NCBI GenBank assembly: GCA_023055355.1 | Contig: JALJCS010000001.1 | Location: forward strand, 50,225,381 to 50,289,380 | Length of the DNA: 64,000 nucleotides | DNA from: Agelaius tricolor | Lineage: Eukaryota; Chordata; Aves; Passeriformes; Icteridae | Direction: 5' to 3' | Part shown: positions 11,107 through 21,022 of the stretch, piece by piece | Layout of the letters: each line of letters starts with the position of its first letter | How positions within the stretch are numbered: the stretch's first letter is position 1 | Notes under the pieces: model-generated | The model's database searches: none | What the model saw: only the letters and a program-made list of their open reading frames with translations | What the model was told of the DNA's origin: nothing | Position numbers and translations under genes: made by a program

Positions 11107-14100
11107 TAAGATCTCTTATTATATTGCAATTTTTTGAGGTTATCTCAACAGAATACGCACTACATCAAAAGAAAAAAAATATTTTCTCAGAAGTCATTTC
11201 CTGCAAAAATTTAAATTCTGCTTGATGGACATTTGGTTTTAATTTCTAACATCTAATAAAAAAAATCTGACATTTTTGTGAAACAAATTCTGCATTCCCA
11301 CTTGCTACCGCTAGCATTACTACCATTGTCTTAGGAATTGTATTCTGAACCAGGATTTTTTAAATAATACATTAATGAACCAAAAGGCAGTCCTGGATCG
11401 GCACACACTTCTGTTTCTGATATGACTGGAAAGGGAAGTTTATGTTCAGGCCAAAATGAGATTTATTTAAGTATTTCCTATTGGACTAGCTCAAGCACAT
11501 GTTACAGCATAGTTGGAAATCTGATATTTAACCAATAAGAAACCAGCTGATGTAGACTGCAAATATCAGCAAAGGATATGCACTTCATTTTTCAATGCAT
11601 TGGGACAGGAAGCTAGTGGTTTAACAGGGTAGTAGGCCAATTGATGCTTGACTCTGTTTTCCACACAGTCAGAAAATTTGGTAAAAGTTACATCACTTCC
11701 TTGCGCACCAGCCCTGTTAAATTGTTTCCTGTGCCAATGTTCCACCTGAAGTTGGAAATACTGAAGGATTCCTTTCCCTTTCTGAAAAGCCAGAGTTAGT
11801 GGTGGCTGAAATCAGTTTCATCTGGTATTACTTGAACATTGATATTATGCTTGAAAAAAAGCCAGCAGCAACTATGTAATGGGTTTCATTGAAGTGCATA
11901 AGAAGTTCCTGATAAAAATAATATAAAACATTTTCCTTATTTAGTGTATATACAATATTCCATTAAAAACTAGTGAAAAGATAGACTAGACTAGGCAATT
12001 GCTTGGACTTTTTTTTTTAAACTCTGATTGTGGGACACAGTAACAAACACTCTGTAACATCTCCACTATTCAAAGTGCTCAAGAGCTGTATGGACAGTGA
12101 ATATGGAACAGGGAAGCAAAATTGTCTCTGGAAGTTCCGTGCTCCCTTGAGCATCAAAATTGTCTTTCCTTGGCTGATGGAAACCCACAGCAATCTCCCT
12201 CAGTCAGCTTCTCTGAGTGTGGTCAGAACTCCACAGATTCCAATAAAAGGGTGACTGTTTGACAAGCCCATGCTTATACAGAGAAAATGGCACCTGTCAT
12301 TCTTAGGATCTGAGCTTGGTTTCTGAATTAAGCACCTTCAGGTTGCAACTGGCAGACACTGATTGTGGGAGCAATGACTCTTAGGTTTAGCTTTCATCTC
12401 AACCCAAGGTGGCTGAAAATGGTTTTGCTGTTTCTAGAGGAGCAGATGGCAAGCTAAAGAGTGTAACCCAAAAGTCTTAAAATTGTATCATTAAGTAGCC
12501 AGTGATACCCTTTAGTTGATTTGGCAAACGATACTACAAACCTCAGAAAAATAGATTGAAAATATTGCAAACCTCAGGAAAAAAGCACAAGCAAATGTAG
12601 TTCCTAGTACCACAGATGGTGAAAGGAAGACAGAACTTTTGACTGGCAATCCCACCTGAAAACTTATGTAATTGCACTGTTACTCATGGAAAGAGATATT
12701 TCTGGATACCAAAACCATGACCGAAGCTCACATTTCGATATGTGGCTAAGGTCTGGGGAAAAATTTGTATATAGTACAGTATTTTCATGACCATCTTTTC
12801 AAAATAACCTGAATACTTTCTTCTTTTACTAACCATTCGTGGTTTTTAAATCTTACAATTGCTGCGTATCTAAATTATTATTGGTATCATAAAAGCTGTG
12901 CAGAGCCTGGAAAAATGACGTGTGATTGCCTGGATTGGAAAAAAAAAAATGTAACAGATATCTTAGAAAACATTTATGGCTTTACACATTGTCAGGATAT
13001 CTCGGAAAGCACAGTACAGCTGGAACTACATTACTGAGAGCAGCCTGACCAAACACATGTGAGAGAAACAGGTTTTCCAGAAAGCCTTCCCTCCATCTGC
13101 AGATCTAGTGGAAAGAGCTTTTCCTCCTAGGCTATCTACTCAGAGATTTTCCTTCCGCAGCTTCATCAGTATGAATAGATTTCAAGAAGAATCTGTAGTG
13201 AAGAAAAGAATCAACATGTGTTTGCATGATTATCAGTGGGTTTTGAGTGCATGGTAAAAAAATGCCAGGACAGGGGTGGCAGCATATTTCCAAAGCTGCT
13301 CATCCCAGTGGAGCTACATTTACACAAATGCATTTGTAAGAAATGCAAAGAGCTTGATTACAGTAAATATGGCCTGATTTTGCAGTCATGAGAAACTAGG
13401 TCAGAGGGAGCTTAGTTTATTACTAAGGATATTTGTGCATCATTGTTAGGGCTTTCCCATGACTTCCCAGCTGGATCTCCTGTCCATCCCCATGGCAAAC
13501 TGCACCCACTGCTGTCATGCAAGATGCAAAGAGGGAAAGAAAGCCATAGGGTATCTGTGAGAGGGCAAATAATGTCAGCTTTGGGATCTGCACATCATTG
13601 GAATGCTGATGTGCAGGCAGCATAAAGAAACAAAGTGTGGATACAACCTGAGCAGAAGTGTAGGTACTCAAGTATCATAGATATTTAATCTGAAATACTC
13701 AGTGGCCTAGCTATTCAACATGACCAAAGTACCAAGCTTATTTAGTCAGAGATAATAATAAGTCTGCAACCAGAGTGGCATCAGACAAAATGCAATTCAG
13801 TTTATTATTTAACTCTTGCATTGCAAAGAAGAATAAATTTGAGAGAGGTATGCACCTATGCAATCCTAATGCTCATTATAAGGTCTAAATGGGATTATAT
13901 GAAGAGCTAAATTCACCATCAATTATTAAAGTCAGAAAGATAAAGACTAAAGAATAATGAGGTGTAGATACTCTACAATATTAATATGTGCAGCCATTGA
14001 ATACCTAACAAGTTAACAAAGTTAAGAAACATGTATTAATTTTATTTAAAATAGTGCTTCTTTTCCTAGTCAAATATTAATCTGCATTTTAAAAGTGAAA

Positions 14101-15522
14101 AGGAAAAACAAAGTTATCAGATCTTGTGATATCTGATTTACAAAAGAGGGAGCAAGTACTATTATTCATCTGTATTTCTCCTTATATTTCCATTCCATTT
14201 ACACTTATAGTATTAAGCTTTCTTTGACAAAAAAGTTAAACTAGATATCACTTAATGCATATTTCTTAGCTACTCACTTTTATAATTTCAAAAGACAGAA
14301 AAAGACAAAATCATAGCCACAAGTCTTTTCTGAATACCATAAGGGGCAAGGAAACCAGAGGCCATGCAGCCACCTACACCATCTCATTACGGTAAGAGAA
14401 GAAAGACAGAAGAAACATTTAAAATGTGGCACATCTCTCATCTTTCAAACTGCTCCAATAATTTTTAGATACATAGGTCCCAATAGAGAAAATATCTATG
14501 CACATTCTTAGCTTTAAAGATGGCAGTAATCCCTTTGAATTCATTGAGACCATACAGTTACTTACTATTAGTTATGTATTTAAGGGATAGGTGTCTCTCA
14601 CATGCTTAGTTCCTTTTTCTACTCAGCTTTTTTTTCATGTATTCCCTAAAGGGAATCCTGTGGGATGCAGAGGTTATTCTTTTCATAGGGTTGTTTCATA
14701 AAGATGATTACTAGCATGTCCACTGTCCCAAATAACAGGCTATTATTTTCCACCTACCTGATTTCTACCAACATTTTCAAGCTGATGCAGTGTTCTTAAC
14801 CTCCCACTCCATTAGCCTAGTCCATCATTAAGCATCTGTTACAATGATCACTCTGTAAACTCAGGCAATGGGGTTTTTTTTAAAATCCCTTAACTTTGCC
14901 TTGGATCAGGTAAATTTTGTGTGTAAGAATTAAGGGAAGAAAAAAACTAACAGAGTCCATCAGATACATTTTGCAACACAATCAATTAAATTAAATAGCC
15001 TGCTAGCAATTCCCTTTCAGTTTATCATTATTATTTTCTTATTATGGTTTATTAAGATGAGATGAGTCTATTCTCTGTTATTTTCTATTTCCTTTAAAGC
15101 CGCATAGAATTTTGCTGTTTACTATGGGAAATTTGAATCAGCACATTCAGTATGCTGAACTTTTAATTTTCCTGAGCAAGCAAAGGAAATATTACACCAC
15201 CTCACTGTTTCCAATTAGTTATGGACTTTTGTTTATTCCTTTACTGCAAGCATTTTTGCTTAGTTAATAGTACAAATCATTAATCCTAAAAATTTATTCT
15301 CTCACTTGCACTAAAAATGAAAAAGGCATTTTCTCCTTGCCCTACAGAACTTAAGCAATCCTTATTCTTCCATTTCCAGAACCTTTTTCCAAGGAATCTG
15401 AGTAACTGATGAAAACAACCAACAATTTATGAACCCACAGAACACTACTGCCTGTCTTCTACATTTCCCAGTAGGTGAGGCTCTCAAGGCATGATGCTGT
15501 GCAAAGTTCAGGCAATATGAAC

Positions 15523-15539
15523 TAATTAATTAATTAATT
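15523..15539. repeat. Short TAAT tetranucleotide run
   Basis: Four tandem TAAT units plus one base. It contains overlapping TAATTA homeodomain-core matches, but such runs are frequent in AT-rich DNA. Confidence 0.8.
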
Positions 15540-17036
15540 GTACCATTGTTTTAGCAATTCATTTCACTGCTCTTGACAGTGAGTTGGTAGCAGTCAAAAA
15601 TAATCTATTGCATACCTTAAGTAGGCATCAAAGAAAAGTTAGTGAATTGTTGAGAATTCATAGTAAAAATACTAAAATAATTTCAGGGTTGGGAAAAATG
15701 TTCTGAGATAAAATTTAGAGAATTTGATAAGTCCACTTCAGAGCAAAGACACAGCAACTGTCCTCAAATAAATATAAATTTTTTCATATTTAATGAAGTA
15801 ATTGCAATGATAGCCATAAATAAGAGTAATTGTTCTTACTAGTAAGAATGACATTAAAAATAATAGACATCTGGAATGAGACAAATGTGGGGCAAAAAAT
15901 AAGAAAATTATACTATGATTTTTAAAGTGATGAAAGAAACCTTCCAGGAGGTTATTAGAAAAAATTCTGCATAACTGTGCCTGCTTATGATTCTTCTGTC
16001 ATATTCTCCAACTTTCTTAGGCACTCTGTTCCCTTGTCCCTTTTAAAAGTTACTCACTTGCATTCTTGTTTTCTCTGTTGCTCTGATTATGCTGCCCTGA
16101 AAATGAGCACTTTTTTTTTTATACTTTCTGTGTAGAGACTTGCCCCAGTGCTTGCAATCTTCTCTTCTACACTGAACTCACCCTGAAACCTCCTAAAACT
16201 TGATTCTGGTGATGGTGTAATCTCCTGGCTCTGACCCTAGGCAATGGTCTCACCTATGGTCTCTGCATGACTCCATGATCCCTGGGACAGACACAAAGGC
16301 ATACTTTTCATAAGCAACTACTGATTTAAGATGATTGCACTAAGAAATGCCATCTAAAGACATGCTTTACACTTTCTAAAAATCAGTATTTGATAGTCTT
16401 TGAAACTGATCTCTACATTTGGACTTCTTAATGTTTCTGAATCACTTAAAAATTGGGAGCATTTTTCAAAAATTTTTAAATAATATACTGTAAAAATAGA
16501 CTATATAAAATCTTTTTAGTTATCTCTTTGGAAATGCAAGCTCTGATACAATGCAGTGGTGTGGGTTAGCTGAAAGAATAGGCAAAGTTTCCAAAAGTAA
16601 TGACTCTGCCACGCCAATAATTTATGAGCCATTTTTTAAAACATCAGCTATCAGATGGAAGTGGGAGGAATAATAGAATATAACTTCTGCTTTACAATGG
16701 CCTGTTAATACAGAAAGGCAGAGGCGCCTGTGCTCTAAGGAAGCTGTCAGCAGGGCTGCAGGCTGGAGGTCTCAGTATTGCTTACAGTACTGGCAAGGAG
16801 GAGACCACTGCTCGGGAATGGAGCTTGAGGAGAGAAGCAAAAGGAAGAGGCCGTGGGGGGCTAGAAGAGGAGAATCAAGGATCTTTCTTCACCATTCTTT
16901 TTTTACAGCTTTTGTGTATCTGGACTGATTTGTTGTGGGAGAGCTGCTGGAGACAGTATATTTGGCACAAGACAGGGTAGCTCAAAGCCAAAAGGATGGT
17001 GCTATTGCCAGTTTAAACTATGGCTTTTCTTTTTTA

Positions 17037-17106
17037 CTTTTTTTTTTCCTTCCCCCTCCCTCCTTTTTCTTTGAAGGAAGGAAAAGAAAAAAGGGGAAGA
17101 AAGGGA
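17037..17106. repeat. Polypyrimidine tract abutting a polypurine tract
   Basis: Positions 17037-17072 are all C or T, and positions 17073-17106 are all A or G. TTTTCCTTCC at 17044-17053 is the exact reverse complement of GGAAGGAAAA at 17076-17085, so a 10-bp stem can form across the junction. Such tracts can adopt triplex or cruciform forms. The open frames that run through it on both strands are composition artefacts. Confidence 0.85.
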
Positions 17107-18569
17107 TTTGCAATGAAAACCAGAGCAGTGGGTTAACAAGAACCCTGCAGGCTTCAGTAGACTGGAAAGATACACGAGGCACTTCCTCTACCATCTGGCA
17201 TGCAATTCTGCTGCTGCTGCTCTTAGTACATAACTTTGGAGTGAATAAGCAAACAAGCAAAACTTTTTTTAAGAGACACCAACTATGAAACACCAGCTAT
17301 TAATCTGTCAGCTTACTCTCTTCACTTTTGTCCCACTACAGTATTCCTTTCCTCAAGTCGTTTCCAGTTCTCATGTCTACCTGTGGAAATATGCACTGCC
17401 TTGTCATGTTTTCAGATGACTCCATGGGCCTTTTTTTGGCATTGCTTCTCAGAATGAATGAGGGACAGAGTTAATGCATTTATATTTCTCTTGTAATCAC
17501 TTAAGCTTCTTTAACTCAGAGTCAGAGAGAAATGCAGTTGATAGAAATAAAGCAATCCATCTCTGCTGAGCTACTTCCTTCAAATATGGCTGGAAGTGTG
17601 AATGCAAAAGATAACTTTTAGGTGAGCCAAGCTTGCTGAAGGACTGTTTAAAATGCAGTTACAAATGGCTGGGTACATTGCTGTGTAGGAGTATGCATGA
17701 TGTTGAGGTCACATCTTCAAGTTGGGTAAATCATCACAACACAGCTGAAGTCAGAGAAACAGAGAACTTGCAAAATCTGAGCATTTTGTCAATTAGAAAT
17801 CTCTGAGAGTGATGCTACAGCTGATTTTTGGTGCTAGAACTCCTCATATTCAAATATAGATCTCTCAGGCTTTCCTGTGAGCAGCTCTTGTGTGGCTGCA
17901 TTCTTATAATGAAAAAGACCAAAAGAAAAGTCAGTTACAGAAAAATCTTGGATGAATTCAAGATAAGTAATACTGAATTGGAGTACAACTGTGAAGCATA
18001 AGTTTATTAAGAATAAGATTAATTAATTTACAGACATACCCATAAAAGCCAAGCAACAATTTGAATATATTTTTTTTTCATTCACAACTGCTGATCCTTA
18101 AACTGACCAGAAATCAGAGAGAAAAACAAAACCAAAAACTCCAGGCTATCTAAAACAGTTGTTTTCATTTGATAGCAATTTTACAAGAGAAAAAGTACAT
18201 ACATTTTGTTTGGTTTATTACATAGCTTCTTGAAATACTGATACTACAACAACAGATGTATTTCAGTTTGTTTTTTGACTGGCCTCCTCCTTTGCACCTG
18301 TAGAACTGTAAGTGAAAACAAATACAACAATTAATCCTGATCCTATGCATAAGACAGGTACCTACCCAAGTGATCCAACTACAAATGATACAAAACCTTT
18401 CACAGTTTTAAAGACACAAGAAGGTAGTGTAGATTTTGAAATATCAGTAGATTTTTATTGTTGCTTTCAAGAGGTCTAGTGGCTAAGTTCTGTTGACCAC
18501 TTAAATATTTCAGATATTCATCTAAAAATTAGTCTGGACATCTGTGAATGCATTGCCTTTTATCTTTTA

Positions 18570-18665
18570 TCATAGAATCATTATGGTTGGGAAAGACATC
18601 CATGACCATTGAGTCCAACCTTTGGCAGTACATCACCCTGCAGCTAAACCACAGCACCAAGTGCT
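18570..18665 (-). mobile_element. CR1 LINE fragment, 3' end
   Basis: CATAGAATCATTATGGTTGG at 18571, followed by GAGTCCAACC and then ...AAACCACAGCACCAAGTGC..., is the reverse complement of a CR1 3' end. About 95 bases remain. It is the CR1 copy nearest the CpG island, roughly 1.1 kb upstream. Confidence 0.85.
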
Positions 18666-19744
18666 GCCTTCAGTTATTTCTCGGTCACTTTTTGCATTCA
18701 GTGAAGCTGGAAATGGCACAAGGATAACCCTTCTTTCAGAGTGCTCTGGCACTTCTGCTCTTTGCCTCAGTGGGGACCACAGAGGTTAACAAAGAGGAAA
18801 AACAACAGCTGAAAAAAGTTACTGCAACTCCTTGTTGCACAAAACTAAAATTAAGTAGTTGGGCTGTAAGGTTTAAACTACTCAGTCGGCAAAGAGTCTT
18901 CAGAGTCTTCAAAGTCTTCCGGACTTCAGTTGCATAGTTTGTCTCTCTTTGATAGGAACAATGCTTCAAAGAGTAATTGCATGAGACTCACCAATATAAA
19001 ACACCAAAAATATCACAATAAGCCATATGAAAATAAAACCAATAAAATTTGCCTTTCTAGAAAATTATAATCACAGGTTATATGAATGTTGTCCGTGCTT
19101 GTGCTACTGTACTGCCCATCATCTATTTCTTTGTTCTTAACTCCTTTGTTCAAGAGTCAGGATATCCTGATAGAAAAGACTGAAAAATATCAGCACAACA
19201 ACAACATTACTACACTACTTTGGAATTGCTTAATAATTTTCAAGGCAAAGCTACCAAGTGTAGAGGGCCAATACTATGGCACTACAATCTGCAATGAAAA
19301 CTTCAGCAAACCATTAGAGTTGTTTGAGGTTGGAACACCAATATATTCAAGGCAGAGATCCTGTAACAGGGGAAACAGCATGATGTTAATATGAGGAGGA
19401 GAGGCATGCACTCTGTTTTCTACATGTAAGGGTGTTAAGTTTCAGTCCAGTCTCTTGACTTCTCTTCCTGTGGGAAGGAAGGTCCTGCTTGTTTGATGGT
19501 TTATTTTTCCATCTGGAGAGAAGGCAGAACATTGAATGTAACCCAGAGAAGACAAACGTATTAACTATGCATGCGAGGAAAAGCTATAATGCCCAGTAAA
19601 ATCCCATTAAATAAGTCTGCAATTTTACTGAAAAACTAAGTGCTGGTGCAAGAGCTCAACCTCCACCCCTCTGCTGTACGCTCTGCAAACTAAGGGACGG
19701 ACCAGTACCACGATCAGGCTAAAAGGTGTATCTTGTATAAAGGC
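18666..19744. other. Non-genic flank immediately upstream of the CpG island
   Basis: I see no gene. Composition is ordinary until about 19.65 kb, after which CpG frequency begins to rise. Frames at 18736-18969 (-) and 19086-19394 (+) have no recognisable content. Confidence 0.5.
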
Positions 19745-20182
19745 AACATAAATGTTGGGAACATCGCATGGTCCCTCCGGGTCTGGGATCCCCGGGAAGG
19801 GCCGGGTGCCGCTACAGGGTCTGGCCAAAGGCAGCCCTCAAGTCCGGGGAAGCCCACGCTGACAGCTGCGCAGCCCCAGCACGCCACCTCTGCTGCTGCA
19901 TGAGCCGGAGCACTCCCCCGGGCGGCTTTGCCTTGTTTTTAAAGATTACCGATGAATAATTGCCTCCTCGTCCTAGTCTGGGAGCGACCGCTGCCACCAG
20001 GCACTGTCCTAAAGTGAACCCGTTCAGGTGGAGCTTTAGAGCCGCAGTGATTGCGGGAGCGGGGCAGACCCCAACACCCTCTCCTAAACCCGTCCTTTCA
20101 GCAACTCGTTCCTCTGCGACCCCTCAAGTGCCGGCCCCTCCGCTGCCCCTCTGGGTGCCCGCTCGGGCTGGCGTCCGGGAGC

Positions 20183-20190
20183 GGGGCGGG
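20183..20190 (+). promoter_or_regulatory. GC box (Sp1/KLF-type site)
   Basis: GGGGCGGG matches the Sp1/KLF consensus and lies in the part of the CpG island about 600 bases before the coding ATG. GC boxes are frequent by chance in DNA this GC-rich. Confidence 0.45.
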
Positions 20191-20343
20191 CGGCGGCAGC
20201 GCACTCGTGCTCCGCTCCCGGCCCTCGCAGCGTCCCGTGAATCACCGCCCATCCTCCCGCCGAAGGGCAGCCGAGGTGACGGCGGGGTTTGTCTAAAAGG
20301 CCAAAACCCCCACCGGCTCCGCAGCCAGCGGGGCGAGGAGGAA

Positions 20344-20353
20344 GGCGGGGCGG
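20344..20353 (+). promoter_or_regulatory. GC box (Sp1/KLF-type site)
   Basis: GGCGGGGCGG is a close Sp1 match about 430 bases upstream of the coding ATG, placing it in a plausible core-promoter position. The same caution about chance matches in GC-rich DNA applies. Confidence 0.45.
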
Positions 20354-20518
20354 CGGGGGCTCCCCCATGGCATCACGGCAGGGATAAAGTCAAAGTGTTT
20401 CCGCCGCGGCGCTTAGCGGGGTGTGAGCTGCGGCTGTGCCGGCGCGGCCCCGCTGCCCCGAGTGCCGCCCGCAGCAGCGGCCCGAGCCCCCGCCCCCGGG
20501 TCCCGGCGCCGCGCCGGC

Positions 20519-20587
20519 ATGAGCGGCGGCCCCGCGCCTGCCCGGCAGCCGCTTTGCCCCGGCTGCAGGCGCCTGGCGGCGGGCTGA
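20519..20587 (+). other. Upstream ORF, 22 codons, in the presumed 5' leader
   Basis: ATG at 20519 opens a 22-codon frame closed by TGA at 20585-20587. It is in a different frame from the main coding ATG at 20779 and ends 191 bases before it. If transcription starts upstream of 20519, this uORF would be met first and could lower translation of the main frame while still allowing re-initiation. Whether it is in the mRNA depends on the unknown start site. Confidence 0.4.
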
Positions 20588-20713
20588 GGGCGCGTAGCGG
20601 CGGGAGCCGAGCACGGCCGCGGGAGCCCGGCGCTCCTTCCTTCCGCGGGGCCGGGCGCGCCCCTGGCGAGGGGCGGCGGCGGTGGGCAGCCGGGCGCCCT
20701 CGCCCCGCTCTGG

Positions 20714-20917
20714 ATGCCCATCGCGGCTGCTCGGGCCGGGGGGTGGCTGCCGCTCCCCGGCGGGGGGCCCGGGCCAGGATGCCGGTGCTGGAGCGCTTCT
20801 TCCCCGCGGCAGAGCCGGGCAGGCGGAGGAGGACGGGGGACGAGGCGATGCCCTTTCCCATGGGCAGCCTGCCCGGTTATCAGCAGGGGACCCTGGCCTG
20901 GGACTTGCCCGAGATGA
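20714..20917 (+). other. Overlapping upstream ORF, 67 codons
   Basis: ATG at 20714 lies 65 bases before the main ATG in another frame, and its frame stays open past the main start to about 20917. It has T at position -3, a weak initiation context, so many ribosomes would be expected to scan past. It is unlikely to make a conserved protein; its Gly/Pro/Arg-rich translation reflects GC content. Its interest is as a possible translational brake. Confidence 0.35.
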
Positions 20918-21016
20918 TCAAGATGGTAAAGCTCGTTTGGAAATCCAAGGGGGAGCTCCGCGGGGCGAAGCACAGAGGCGTTTTGGAGAGCGAGGATGCC
21001 CTGGGCGGTTCGGCAG
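20779..21016 (+). CDS. First coding exon (5' part of a gene), probably an alternative N-terminus of PDE7B
   Basis: The first in-frame ATG after the stop at 19957-19959 is at 20779, with A at position -3. It opens 79 full codons plus one base and stops at CGGCAG|GTAGGT, a good phase-1 splice donor. Visible features: a start MPVLERFF, a basic run RRRR at residues 15-18 followed by Thr19 (a basophilic-kinase-like site), a second Met24, a block LPEMIKMVKLVWKSK at residues 43-57 that looks like an amphipathic helix, and an acidic LESEDAL at 69-75. There is no signal peptide. The LPEMIKMVKLVWKSK block and the phase-1 join, which would complete a Gly codon, fit my memory of a longer isoform of cAMP phosphodiesterase 7B, whose shared part begins near GDIRLRG. 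This is recollection, not a search result. The catalytic domain is outside the window. Coding status is more certain than the name. Confidence 0.5.
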
Positions 21017-21022
21017 GTAGGT
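21011..21022 (+). other. Splice donor of the first coding exon
   Basis: CGGCAG|GTAGGT: the exon ends in CAG and the intron begins GTAGGT, a near-consensus 5' splice site. Without splicing the frame would run on to a TGA at 21169-21171 through very GC-rich, Arg/Gly-rich translation, which looks non-coding. A second, weaker candidate donor (ATG|GTAAAG) lies inside the exon near 20928. It would cut the exon short and is less likely. Confidence 0.6.

Larger units (their letters stand above)
10626..18569. other. Non-genic AT-rich DNA
   Basis: I find no gene in this 8-kb stretch. It contains a 23-bp tandem duplication (11061-11106), a short TAAT run (15523-15539), and a polypyrimidine/polypurine junction (17037-17106). 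A slightly GC-richer area at about 16.69-16.86 kb is followed by a good splice-acceptor-like tract ending at 16908, but no matching donor is obvious. The long AT-rich run from 13.7 to 16.6 kb shows nothing I can name. Confidence 0.55.

Noticed and set aside
19960..20778. Open frame of 273 codons upstream of and in frame with the main ATG, together with long minus-strand frames across the CpG island (for example 20413-21222 and 20373-20861)
   Set aside because: There is no ATG in the upstream stretch of the main frame, and the translations are Arg/Gly/Pro/Ala-rich in every frame. This is what stop-poor GC-rich DNA gives; I see no domain or conserved motif.
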